The position numbers and the translations under genes were made by a program. Below are positions 16,630-26,330 of a stretch of DNA of 57,317 nucleotides, one piece after another. Positions within the stretch are counted from its first letter, which is position 1. The number at the start of each line of letters is the position of its first letter. The notes beneath the pieces are model-generated. The model did not search any database. It saw nothing but the letters and a program-made list of their open reading frames with translations, and was not told the DNA's origin. The DNA comes from Salinilacustrithrix flava (GTDB taxonomy: Bacteria > Actinomycetota > Acidimicrobiia > Acidimicrobiales > Salinilacustritrichaceae), in the NCBI GenBank assembly GCA_024128875.1, contig JAMYFF010000014.1:1-57317 (forward strand), in the 5' to 3' direction.

Positions 16630-19376
16630 GGGAGGCGAGAACGGTAGCGGCCGTCCCCGGGCCCGTGAGAGGTGCGATCCGGCGGGCGCAGGTGCCCGGG
16701 CTCCTCGAGGGGCACACGTCGGTGCCGGAGCGCCTTGTGGGCCTCCATGGCGACGAGGATGCTCACGGTCACGACCAGGATGCGGCCCCACGCGTCGAGG
16801 CCGATCGGTTCGACTCGGAGCACGTACTGCGTCGGGGGCAGGTAGAGCGCGGCAACGTGGAGGCTCAGCGCAGCGGCGGTGGCCACGAACAGGAAGCGGT
16901 TCGAGAACGGGTTCCGGTGGAAGACGGATTCGGTCTCGGAGCGTGCGTTGCCGGCCTGGAGCACCTGGTAGACGACCATCGTCGTGAGCGCCACGGTCTG
17001 GGCACGGGCGACGGAGCCGCTGGCATCGAGCTCCCAGCGGAACATCAGCAGCATGCCGGCGCCCATCACGAGCCCGGCCAGCAGGACGCGCTCCCACATG
17101 AGCCGATCGAGGACACCGCCGCCCGGGCGGCGGGGCGGGCGGCGCAGCACCCCCTTCTCCGCAGGTTCGAAGGCGAGGGCGACGTCCTGGAGGCCGTTGG
17201 TGACCAGGTTGAGCCAGAGCAGCTGTGCCGGCAGGAGGACGAGGGGCCACTGGAGCCACACGGCGACGAGGATGGCGATGACCTCGGCTGCGCCGGTCGA
17301 CACGAGGAAGAAGGTGACCTTGCAGATGTTGTCGAAGGTGACCCGCCCTTCCTCGACAGCGGCGGTGATCGACACGAAGTTGTCGTCGGCGAGGACGATC
17401 TCGGCCGCTTCCCGGGCGACGTCGGTGCCCTTGTCCCCCATGGCGATGCCGATCTCGGCAGCCTTGAGGGCAGGGGCGTCGTTCACCCCGTCACCGGTGA
17501 CGGCGACGACGTCACCGCGGGCCTGGAACGCGCGGACGATGCGCAGCTTGTCCTCCGGCGACACGCGGGCGTACACGGAGGTGCGCTCGACGCGCACCCC
17601 GAGCGCCTCCTCGTCGAGATCCGACAGCTGGGCCCCGGTGAGCGTGCCGCCGGGAGAGGCGATGCCGAGCTGGTCGGCGATGGCTCGGGCCGTCTCGACG
17701 TGGTCGCCGGTGATCATGACCACTCGGATGCCGGCGGCCTGGCAGTCGGCGATCGCTTCCTTCACCCCGGCGCGAGCCGGGTCGAGCATGGCCTGCAGCC
17801 CGAGGAGCACGAGCCCTTCGGGCTCGGCGATCTCGGCTTCGTCTCCCAGCTGCTCGGCGAGCTCGTGCTGCGCGAACGCGAGGACCCGCTGCCCTCGGGA
17901 GGCGAGCTGCCGTGCCGCCAGCGCCACGGCCTCCCGGTCGAGCGGTGCCGGACCCTGGTCCGTCAGCATCTCGGTGCACATGCCCAGCACTCGCTCGGGG
18001 GCGCCCTTGACGAACACGACGTGGGTGCCGTTGCGCTCGCGGATGCTGGCCGAGTACCGGCGCACCGGTTCGAAGGGGATCTCGGCGAAGGCGGGATACG
18101 CGGTGCGGACGTCACCGGGTTGGAGCCCGGACGTGAGGGCGGACAGCAGCAGCGCCACCTCGGTCGGGTCACCCGTGGTCGCCAGCTCGCTGTCGGCCCA
18201 GTGCAGGTCGGCCTCATTGGCGAGGACGCCGGCGAGGAGCGTGAGGTGCAGGGCCGGGTGGTACTCGATGTCCGCCGGCTCGGAGCCCTCGAAGAACTCG
18301 CCGTCGGGCACGCCACCGGCCAACCGGAACTCGTGCCCCGGTGTCCAGATCTCCTGGACGGTCATGCGGTTCTCGGTGAGGGTGCCCGTCTTGTCCGAGC
18401 CGATCACCGTGGTGCTGCCGAGGGTCTCCACCGCGGAGAGATGCCGCACGATCGCACTTCGTCGGGCCATGCGCCGCACGCCGATGGCCAGCGTGATCGT
18501 CACCGCGACCGGTAGGCCCTCGGGCACCGCGGAGACCGCGAGGGCGACCGCGACCAGGAACATGCCCTCGACCGACTCACCCAGCGCGACGCCGCTCACG
18601 AAGGCCACGAGCGCGGCCCCGCCGACCGCGACACCGATGGTCTTGGCGAAGCGATCCATGCGGCGCTGCAGCGGGGTGGCCGAGACCGCCTCGGCGCGCA
18701 TCAAGCCGGCGATGGACCCGAGCTCGCTGCGTGGACCGGTGGCCACGACTGCGCCCGCTCCTCGTCCGGTGGTGACGGTGGCCCCCGTGTAGGCCATGCA
18801 CGCTCGATCCGACAGCACCGCATCAGCCCCGACGGCCTCGGTGGTCTTGTTGACCGGGACGGACTCGCCGGTCAGCAGAGACTCATCCACCTGCAGCGCC
18901 GTGGTGCTGGTCAGCCGCAGATCGGCAGGTATGCGCGCGCCCGACTCCAGCAGCACGACGTCGCCGGGCACCAGGCTGCGACTGTCGATCTCACAGTCGC
19001 GGCCGCCCCGGACGACACGGGCACGGGGCACCACCAGCTGCATCAGCGCTCGGACCGCGCCTTGGGCCCGACGTTCCTGGGTGAAGCCGATGACGGCGTT
19101 GAGCACCAGCACCGCGGTGATCACCGCGGCGTCGAGGTACTCGCCCAGGACCAGCGTGACCACCAACGCCAGGAGCAGGATGAAGATGAGCGGGCTCCGG
19201 AACTGCTCCACGAACACCAGCCAGGCCGGTGCCGGTGGCTCCTCCTCCAGCTGGTTGGGTCCGTACCGCGCCGATCGAGCCTCTGCCTCCTGGTGCGTCA
19301 GGCCGTGGCGGCTCGTCTCCAGGAGCTGCTCGACCCGACGGGCGTCGAGGTTGTGCCAGACCGGTTCAGGAACCAT
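16620..19376 (-). CDS. P-type (type II) cation-transporting ATPase, first copy
   Basis: Predicted 918 residues. It has an N-terminal cation-ATPase domain (about 5-75), the actuator loop LTGES (168-172), membrane helix 4 motif PEGLP (285-289), the phosphorylated D328 in GSDKTGTLTENRMT, the ATP-binding KGAPERVL, and the hinge GDGVNDAPALKAAEIGIAMG. About ten membrane helices are predicted. PEGLP and overall length fit SERCA-like Ca2+ or other divalent-cation pumps; the ion is not certain. ATG 19376 is chosen because the domain starts right after it; the frame continues to 19547 without protein-like sequence. Its stop codon lies in the tRNA-Val remnant, and the whole gene sits between perfect 28-bp direct repeats. 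Confidence 0.92.
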   Translation of the reverse strand: MVPEPVWHNLDARRVEQLLETSRHGLTHQEAEARSARYGPNQLEEEPPAPAWLVFVEQFRSPLIFILLLALVVTLVLGEYLDAAVITAVLVLNAVIGFTQERRAQGAVRALMQLVVPRARVVRGGRDCEIDSRSLVPGDVVLLESGARIPADLRLTSTTALQVDESLLTGESVPVNKTTEAVGADAVLSDRACMAYTGATVTTGRGAGAVVATGPRSELGSIAGLMRAEAVSATPLQRRMDRFAKTIGVAVGGAALVAFVSGVALGESVEGMFLVAVALAVSAVPEGLPVAVTITLAIGVRRMARRSAIVRHLSAVETLGSTTVIGSDKTGTLTENRMTVQEIWTPGHEFRLAGGVPDGEFFEGSEPADIEYHPALHLTLLAGVLANEADLHWADSELATTGDPTEVALLLSALTSGLQPGDVRTAYPAFAEIPFEPVRRYSASIRERNGTHVVFVKGAPERVLGMCTEMLTDQGPAPLDREAVALAARQLASRGQRVLAFAQHELAEQLGDEAEIAEPEGLVLLGLQAMLDPARAGVKEAIADCQAAGIRVVMITGDHVETARAIADQLGIASPGGTLTGAQLSDLDEEALGVRVERTSVYARVSPEDKLRIVRAFQARGDVVAVTGDGVNDAPALKAAEIGIAMGDKGTDVAREAAEIVLADDNFVSITAAVEEGRVTFDNICKVTFFLVSTGAAEVIAILVAVWLQWPLVLLPAQLLWLNLVTNGLQDVALAFEPAEKGVLRRPPRRPGGGVLDRLMWERVLLAGLVMGAGMLLMFRWELDASGSVARAQTVALTTMVVYQVLQAGNARSETESVFHRNPFSNRFLFVATAAALSLHVAALYLPPTQYVLRVEPIGLDAWGRILVVTVSILVAMEAHKALRHRRVPLEEPGHLRPPDRTSHGPGDGRYRSRLPGA

Positions 19377-19542
19377 CGTCGTGCCGTTCGCCTCCGAGTC
19401 GTCCACCCGTGCGGCGGTGCTCCGCCCGTGGGCGGTGCGCCCCTCGAACGTATGCCGGCGGTCGTCGAGGGACCAGGGTCGCAGGTCATGGCCTCGTGTC
19501 GCCGGGAGCGGCTCGCACGCCCGCCGAGATCCCGACGGCGGA

Positions 19543-19570
19543 GGCATCCACGACCGTGACGGGGCGCATC
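19543..19570 (+). repeat. 28-bp direct repeat, copy 2
   Basis: Identical to 16552-16579. It lies between the first ATPase start and the sigma-factor gene; a TACCGT hexamer (19573-19578), possibly the sigma-gene -10, begins 3 nt after it. Confidence 0.9.
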
Positions 19571-19634
19571 GCTACCGTCGATCACGTCATCGAACACGCC
19601 ACAAGGCGCCGATCGATCAACGTGGAGGTCAAGG

Positions 19635-20581
<947 letters not shown>

Positions 20582-20585
<4 letters not shown>

Positions 20586-23254
20586 AGACCGGACCGGCGG
20601 CGAGCGATCGCCTTCTCGACCTCGACCGCGGTGAACACCGCCATGCCGATCAGGCCGGGAACCACCCAGTGCACGAGCTCGAGCGGCGCGGTGCCGAACG
20701 TGGTGTTCATGAAGGGCAGGTACACGAAGCCCACCTGCAGCGCGGTGAGGACCGCCACCGCGACCCAGGCGACCGGGTTGGCCAGCAGTCGGGCCGGCGG
20801 GTAGCTGGCCTCACGCAGGAACCGGCTGTTGAACAGGTAGCAGATCTGGCCGAACACCAGCGTGTTCACCGCCACGGTCCGGGCGACGGCGAGGTTGTCC
20901 TCGCTGCGGTCGGAGAGGAGGAAGACGGCGATGGTCGCCCCGCCGACCAGGGCCCCGACGAAGCCGATCCTCCACAGGAAGTAGCGATCCAGGATCGACG
21001 CGCCCGTGGGACGAGGCGGCCGGTCCATGATCCCCGGCTCGGGTGGCTCGAACGCCAGCGCCAGGGCCAGCGTCACCGCCGTGACCATGTTGACCCACAG
21101 GATCTGGGTCGGGGTCAGGGGCAGGTCGAGACCGACCACCACCGCCACGACGATCACCAGTGCCTCGGCCGCGTTGGTCGGCAGGATGAACAGGATGGCC
21201 TTGCGGAGGTTGTCGTAGATCGTGCGGCCCTCCTCCACCGCTCGCTCGATCGAGGCGAAGTTGTCGTCGGCGAGGACGATCTCGGCCGCCTCCTTCGTGG
21301 CCTCCGTGCCCTTGACCCCCATGGCGACGCCGACGTCGGCGCGCTTGAGCGCCGGTGCGTCGTTGACGCCGTCGCCGGTCATGGCCACGACCTCGCCGTT
21401 GGCTTGCAGCGCCGTGACCAGCCGCAGCTTGTGCTCGGGGCTGGTGCGGGCGAACACGTCGTTCGTGCCAACGATCACCTGGAGCTCCTCGTCCGATGCG
21501 GCCTCCAGCTCGGCACCGGTCACGGCCGTGGCGCCGTCACCGATGCCCATCTCCCGCCCGATCGACCGCGCCGTGCCGGCGTGGTCGCCCGTGATCATCA
21601 CGACCCGGATCCCGGCGCGCCCGCACGTCGCGATGGAGTCGATGGCCTCCGGTCGGGGTGGGTCGACGATGCCGACGATGCCGACGAACACCAGGCCGTG
21701 GACGTCCTCGAGCGACAGCTCGTCGTGCGGACCGAAGTCATCACGACGGGCCGCGGCCAGGACCCGCAGGCCATCGGCGCTCAGCTCCTCGACCTGGGAC
21801 TCCCACCACGCCACGTCGAGCGGCCCGGGCCGGCCGTCGGCGCCGAGCTCGAAGCCAGCGCGCTCGAGCAGGCGGTCGGGAGCGCCCTTCACGAGCAGGA
21901 CCTGACCGCCGCCGGGCACCTCGTCGACGGTCGCCATGAACTTGTGCTCGGACTCGAACGGCACCACCGCGGTGCGCCGGTACGCCGACGCGTCGAACCC
22001 GAGCTTGATGGCCAGCCCGCGCAGCGCGCCCTCGGTCGGCTCGCCGTCCACCGTCCACCGTCCGTCGACCTCGACGATGTCGGTGTCGTTGGCGACGGCC
22101 ATCGCCTCCACCAGGGCGAGCAGGTCGGCGCGGGCGTCGAGGCCGGTCCGTTCGCCGAGCAGCGACACCTCGCCGTCGGGCTCGTACCCGGTGCCGGTGA
22201 TCTCGTAGTGACCAGCGCGGGTCACGACGCACCGAGCCGTCATCTCGTTCTTGGTGAGGGTGCCGGTCTTGTCCGAGCACACGACGGTGACCGAGCCGAG
22301 GGTCTCGACGGCGTTGAGCCGGCGGGTGATGGCGTTGCGACCGGCCATCCGTTGGACGCCGATGGCGAGCGTGATGGTGAGGATGGCCGGCAGGCCCTCG
22401 GGGATCGCCGCCACCGAGAACCCGATCGCGGCCAGGAACAGCTCCGATGCCGGGTAGTCGTGCAGGACCAGCCCGAGCACGAACACCACGGTGGCCAGGC
22501 CGACGATGGCCACGGACAGCTGGGTGCCGAAGGCCCGCATCTGTCGCGTCAGCGGTGTGGCCAGCGTCTGGACCTGGCTGATCATGGTGTTGATCTGCCC
22601 GATCTCGGTCGCCGAGCCCGTCGCCGTCACCACACCCACGCCCCGGCCGGCGGTGACGAGGGTGCCCGAGAAGGCCATCCCAGCCCGGTCACCCAGACCG
22701 GCATCCGGGTCCACCGGGTCGGTGTGCTTCTCCGTGGGCACGGACTCGCCGGTCAGCGCGGACTCCTCCACCTGGAGGTTGGTCGCCTCGACCAGTCGCA
22801 CGTCGGCCGGGACGCGGTCGCCCGAGCGCAGCCGAACGACATCACCGGGGACGAGCTCCTCGGCCCCGACGCGCATCCAGTGACCGTCGCGCCGCACCTG
22901 GGCGTCGAGGGAGAGCAGCTTGGCGATGCCCTCGAGCGCGTGCTCAGCCTTGCCCTCCTGCACGTAGCCGATGAGCGCGTTCACGACGACGACGCCCAGG
23001 ATCACTCCGGCGTCGATCCAGTGCTCCAGCAGCGCCGTGACGGCGGCCGCCACCAGGAGGATGTAGATGAGGACGTCGTTGACGTGCCGCAGGACGCGCA
23101 CGAAGACGCTGGCCCGGGGCGGGTCGGGCAGCCGGTTGGCCCCGACCTCGGCCAGCCGGCGGGCCGCTTCGTCGGAGGTGAGCCCGGCGCCACTCGAGTC
23201 GAGGGCACCGAGGACCTCGTCGACGGTGGCGGCGTGCGCGTCGACAACGATCAT
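20582..23254 (-). CDS. P-type (type II) cation-transporting ATPase, second copy
   Basis: An 890-residue pump with the same architecture as the copy at 16620: N-terminal domain, SALTGES (165-171), PEGLP (285-289), D328 in CSDKTGTLTKNEMT, KGAPDRLL, and GDGVNDAPALKRADVGVAMG. About ten membrane helices. The two proteins are clearly paralogous, but they differ in the nucleotide-binding domain and C-terminus, so they are old rather than recent duplicates. The likely substrate is Ca2+ or a related cation. ATG 23254 starts directly in the N-terminal domain. The stop is shared head-on with the sigma gene. Confidence 0.92.
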
Positions 23255-23386
23255 GACCGCGCCGACCTCCTGGGGGCGGTGGTCGAGGGGGGCTCCGCCG
23301 ACCAGGTTCCCAGTGTCCGAGACGGTGCCAGGACCGGCTAGAGCCCTACGTCCCGTCCGACCCGGGCGACAGGTTCGTTCCGTGGC

Positions 23387-23416
23387 CGCTGCCAGAATCC
23401 CGGGATTCTGGCAGCG
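23387..23416. terminator. 30-bp perfect palindrome between the Nudix and ATPase genes
   Basis: A fully self-complementary 30-bp sequence centred on CCCGGG at 23399-23404, located 25 nt after the Nudix stop and 133 nt before the ATPase start, both on the minus strand. The simplest role is a transcription stop for the Nudix gene, though it has no loop bases and no T-run, so a binding site for a dimeric regulator of the ATPase is also possible. Confidence 0.5.
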
Positions 23417-23440
23417 ACGGCGGAACAGCGAGCGGGACGG

Positions 23441-23962
23441 CTAGAGGCGAGGCCAGACCGGTTCGGGCAGGGGTCGTTGGCCGGCGCTGGTGGCGATGCG
23501 GGCCAGCGCCACGAGGGCGCCAGCCGTCTCGAACTGCAGCTCCGGCAGGGCGTCGGGCGCGAACCAGCGGGCCTCGACGATCTCGGCTGACGCGGCCACG
23601 TCCGGCTCGGTGTCGACGCCGGGCGCCGGGCGGGCCCGGAAGACCACGTCCACCCGCTGGGGGTGGGCGTCGACCACGACGGCCGGCTCGCCGAGGAGCT
23701 CCACCACCAGCCCGACCTCCTCGCGCACCTCTCGGCGGGCACCCACCTCGGCGTCCTCCCCCTTCTGGAGCAGCCCACCTGGCACGCCCCACCGCTCCCG
23801 GTAGGAGTGCCGCACCAGCAGCAGGGCACCGTCGGGGCGCTCGATGAAGCACATCGCGCCGACGGTGAACGACGGCGACATCGCCCGCACGGCGCGCCGT
23901 CGCAAGCCAGCCGGGAGCCGGCGGTACACCTGGAGCGCAAGTCGGTACAGGAGGCCGGCCAC
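23441..23962 (-). CDS. Nudix hydrolase
   Basis: A 173-residue Nudix protein. The Nudix box is complete (GGLLQKGEDAEVGARREV, then REEVGLVVEL, about residues 62-89), with the REVREEVG metal-binding core. It should hydrolyse a nucleoside diphosphate linked to another group, or a related pyrophosphate; substrate is not predictable. An N-terminal helix of about 25 residues (LLYRLALQVYRRLPAGLRRR) precedes the fold. The GTG at 23962 lies 8 nt after TAGGCT. The stop of the inositol-phosphatase gene falls within that hexamer, so the two minus-strand genes are tightly packed but may have separate promoters. Confidence 0.9.
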   Translation of the reverse strand: MAGLLYRLALQVYRRLPAGLRRRAVRAMSPSFTVGAMCFIERPDGALLLVRHSYRERWGVPGGLLQKGEDAEVGARREVREEVGLVVELLGEPAVVVDAHPQRVDVVFRARPAPGVDTEPDVAASAEIVEARWFAPDALPELQFETAGALVALARIATSAGQRPLPEPVWPRL

Positions 23963-23970
23963 TGCCGAGG

Positions 23971-23976
23971 AGCCTA
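23971..23976 (-). promoter_or_regulatory. Putative -10 (TAGGCT) of the Nudix gene
   Basis: TAGGCT on the minus strand, 8 nt before GTG 23962, overlapping the stop codon of the upstream phosphatase gene. It fits the leaderless spacing seen repeatedly in the window. Confidence 0.35.
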
Positions 23977-24777
23977 GTGACGGTCGGTGGCGACCAGACC
24001 GGCGACGTCGGGGTCGTCGGGCCAGCGCAACCGGCGCCGGGCGTCGACCAGCTCGGCCGTCAGGTCAGGCGTGGCGCCGGCGACCGGGGTGCGGCGATCG
24101 CCGTGGCGCAGCGCGCCGGGGTCGAGCAGCTCGCGGTCGAACGCGTCCACGACCTCGATGCCGGCCTCCCGGCAGATGAGGAGGCCGCCGGCGTAGTCCC
24201 AGGATCCGTGCGCGCTCGGCGAGCAGTCCAGGTAGCCGTCGAGCATCCCATCGGCCACGGCGCACAGGTCGAGGGCCGCGGCCCCGAGGGCCCGGTACTG
24301 CTTCCAGCCCAGGTACTGGTTGGGGTAGCCCGACAGGCCGATGACCGACCGGCCGAGCTCGGTCTCGGTCGAGGGCGCGACGGGTCGACCGTCGACGGTC
24401 GCTCCCCCGCCCCGCACCGCCTCGTAGCGGCGACCGCTGGCCTGGTTGACGACGAGCGCGGCGCGGGGGCCGTCGTCGTCGACCGCGCACAGGCTGGTGG
24501 CGTACCACGGGATGCCCCGGCTGGCGTTGGTCGAGCCGTCGACGGGATCGACCACGACGGTGATGGCGCGGTCGGTGTGCTCCACGCCGGACTCCTCGCT
24601 CAACCAGCCGAGGCCGGCGTCGTCGAGCACGGCCAAGCAGGCCTCGTCGGCGGCGAGATCGCTGCGGTACTGACCCGAGCGGGTGCCGGCGAGGCCCCAG
24701 TCGTCCAGGCCGTCGAGGGCGCGACGGACGGCGGCCGCTGCGTCCCGGAGGACGGCGAGGAGGTCGTCGTCGGTCAT
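23974..24777 (-). CDS. Inositol monophosphatase family protein
   Basis: A 267-residue Mg2+-dependent, Li+-sensitive-type phosphatase. Metal-binding motifs are all present: E in WLSEESG (about 78-84), VVDPVDGSTNASRG (about 93-106) and GSWDYAGGLLICREAG (about 214-229). Substrates in this family include inositol phosphates, histidinol phosphate, fructose-1,6-bisphosphate and PAP. In actinobacteria, inositol phosphatases feed mycothiol and phosphatidylinositol synthesis, but nothing nearby fixes the choice. ATG 24777 lies 7 nt after TACGGT, suggesting a leaderless mRNA. Confidence 0.88.
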   Translation of the reverse strand: MTDDDLLAVLRDAAAAVRRALDGLDDWGLAGTRSGQYRSDLAADEACLAVLDDAGLGWLSEESGVEHTDRAITVVVDPVDGSTNASRGIPWYATSLCAVDDDGPRAALVVNQASGRRYEAVRGGGATVDGRPVAPSTETELGRSVIGLSGYPNQYLGWKQYRALGAAALDLCAVADGMLDGYLDCSPSAHGSWDYAGGLLICREAGIEVVDAFDRELLDPGALRHGDRRTPVAGATPDLTAELVDARRRLRWPDDPDVAGLVATDRH

Positions 24778-24784
24778 CGCAGCG

Positions 24785-24790
24785 ACCGTA
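24785..24790 (-). promoter_or_regulatory. Putative -10 (TACGGT) of the phosphatase gene
   Basis: TACGGT on the minus strand, 7 nt before ATG 24777; the transcript would begin at or next to the start codon. Confidence 0.4.
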
Positions 24791-24845
24791 CCGGGCGACC
24801 GGGGCGATGCGAGGGGTGTCCGGGGTGTCGTGGCAGGCTTGCCCC

Positions 24846-25409
24846 ATGGCCTCCATCGACGTCGCCGGGTTCGTGGCCGACCTCAAGGACCATGCCGTGG
24901 ACCACGGCTTCCACGTGCACGACGAGCGGCACTTCGTGGAGACCTACTCCCTGCGCCAGGCCTGGGAGGTCGACCTGCACCCCGAGGAGGCGTGCGGCGG
25001 CCCGCTCGACCTGCACCTCGCCCTCGACGTCGATCCTCGCAGCCTGCTGGCCTTCGAAGACGTCGTGCTCGCCATCGGCGAGGACGACGACCCGCCCGAC
25101 GAGTTCCACTTCCCGCTCATCTTCACCTGGTCGCTGCCGCCGCTGCCGAAGGGCCCCGACCTGTTGGTGCTGGCCACCGACCTGGCCGGCCTCGGCGGCC
25201 CCGACCTGCCCCTCGAGGTGTCCGCCATCGACTCCTTCGGTGCGGTCACCGATGCACCCGAGCGCTCCCTCACGATCGTGGCCAAGGTCGACGTCTCCCT
25301 CGCCCGGGTCTTCCTCGGCCAGGAGCAGCTGTGCGACACGCTCGACCGGTGCCTGGCCGTCAGCCACTTCCTGCTCGAGCACGCCCCCGTCTGGCTCGAC
25401 GAGGTGTGA
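24846..25409 (+). CDS. Conserved-looking hypothetical protein
   Basis: A 187-residue soluble acidic protein without signal peptide or membrane helix. It reads as alternating strands and helices (WEVDLHPEEACGGPLDLHLA, then FHFPLIFTWSLPPLPKGPDL) and ends with LCDTLDRCLAVSHFLLEHAP, a likely amphipathic helix. No family is recognised. ATG 24846 is preferred over an upstream in-frame start because the first 13 residues of the longer form look unstructured. It may form an operon with the zinc-finger-like gene 41 nt downstream and ybaK. Confidence 0.75.
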   Translation: MASIDVAGFVADLKDHAVDHGFHVHDERHFVETYSLRQAWEVDLHPEEACGGPLDLHLALDVDPRSLLAFEDVVLAIGEDDDPPDEFHFPLIFTWSLPPLPKGPDLLVLATDLAGLGGPDLPLEVSAIDSFGAVTDAPERSLTIVAKVDVSLARVFLGQEQLCDTLDRCLAVSHFLLEHAPVWLDEV

Positions 25410-25450
25410 GCCGACCAGCGGGTCCCGGCGCGGCGCGGTAGGAAGGGGCC

Positions 25451-25612
25451 ATGACCGAGACCGCCCAGTGCCCGTTCTGCGAGCTGCGCTTCTCGGCGCG
25501 GTGGGAGCTCAAGCTCCACCTCGACGCCGAGCACGAGGGCCGCGTCCGCGACAAGGACGACGCCCACGTGGCCATCGAGGAGAACGACCCGGACAACCCC
25601 AAGCCGCTGTAA
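25451..25612 (+). CDS. Very small C2H2-like zinc-finger protein
   Basis: Encodes 53 residues. The pattern CPFCELRFSARWELKLHLDA followed by EH is a near-classical C-x2-C-x12-H-x4-H zinc finger, and the rest is an acidic tail ending DNPKPL. Such a finger in a bacterial micro-protein could bind nucleic acid or a protein partner. AGGAAGGGG precedes the ATG, which supports real translation. It lies between an unknown gene and ybaK, all on the plus strand with short gaps. Confidence 0.7.
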   Translation: MTETAQCPFCELRFSARWELKLHLDAEHEGRVRDKDDAHVAIEENDPDNPKPL

Positions 25613-25620
25613 GCGCGACC

Positions 25621-26088
25621 GTGCAGACCCCGGCCACCGTCGCCCTCGACGCGGCGGGCGTCGACTACCGGACCACGGAGTACGAGGCGCCCGAGGGTGG
25701 GGGCTACGGCGACGCCCTCGTGACCTCGCTCGGCCTCGATCCCGACGCCGTCGGCAAGACGCTGGTCGCCGTCCTCGACGACGGCCGGCACGTGCTCGCC
25801 GTCGTGCCGGTCAGCGCGTCGCTCGACCTGAAGGCCCTCGCCCGCCTGGGCGGGGCCAAGCGCGCCGCGATGGCCGAGCCGGCCGAGGCCGAGCGCCTCA
25901 CCGGCTCCGTCGTCGGCGGCATCTCCCCGCTCGGGTCCCGGCGCCCGCTGCCAGTCTTCGTCGACGAGCTGCTCACCGTGTCCGACGAGGTCCACGTGAG
26001 CGGCGGCCGACGGGGCCTCGAGATCACCCTGGCCCCGGACGATCTGCTCCGGGTTGCCGGCGCCACTGCGGGACCCATCGCCACCTAG
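25621..26088 (+). CDS. ybaK: YbaK/EbsC-type Cys-tRNA(Pro) deacylase
   Basis: A 155-residue member of the YbaK/prolyl-tRNA editing family. Family marks are VGKTLVAVLDDGRHVLAVVP, the catalytic-lysine region LGGAKRAAMAEPAEAERLTG, GGISPLGSRRPLPVFVDE and the terminal VSGGRRGLEITL strand. It likely hydrolyses Cys-tRNA(Pro) or other mischarged tRNAs in the cytosol. GTG 25621 begins 8 nt after the zinc-finger stop, so the genes are coupled. The next 140 nt on the right are the putative end of the TnpB element. Confidence 0.88.
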   Translation: MQTPATVALDAAGVDYRTTEYEAPEGGGYGDALVTSLGLDPDAVGKTLVAVLDDGRHVLAVVPVSASLDLKALARLGGAKRAAMAEPAEAERLTGSVVGGISPLGSRRPLPVFVDELLTVSDEVHVSGGRRGLEITLAPDDLLRVAGATAGPIAT

Positions 26089-26170
26089 GTTCGGCAGCAA
26101 GGTGAGATGAGATGGGTACAAAGCCCGCCATCATCTCCCGGCGGTCGAACCGGACGCCGTTGCCATCGTC

Positions 26171-26330
26171 CCGTCCAAATCTGACGATCCCCTGCCCGCA
26201 AGGGCGCGGGGTCCTGTTTGGTTCCGGCCTCAAGCGACCGCTGCCATCCCAGCAGGTGCTGGCATGGTCTTGTGCGGTCTCGGCTCGGCGTTTCGAGTCT
26301 CCGGTCGTAGCCCGGCGACAGATTCCTGGT
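26171..26330 (-). ncRNA. Candidate omega (guide) RNA end of the TnpB element
   Basis: Just beyond the tnpB stop on the minus strand, a hairpin at 26211-26189 (CCCC, 2 nt, GCCC, tetraloop TTGC, GGGC, A, GGGG) is followed by an A/T-containing ATTTGG about 9 nt later. IS200/IS605 right ends typically carry such a GC hairpin near the end of the guide RNA, followed by the guide at the transposon border. If the border is near ATTTGG, the guide would begin around 26174 and run into flanking DNA. Border and transcript limits are inferred. Confidence 0.35.

Noticed and set aside
19556..19578. GTGACG and TACCGT as a full promoter for the group 2 sigma gene
   Set aside because: The spacing is 11 nt, too short for a -35/-10 pair; only the -10-like hexamer is kept as a possibility.
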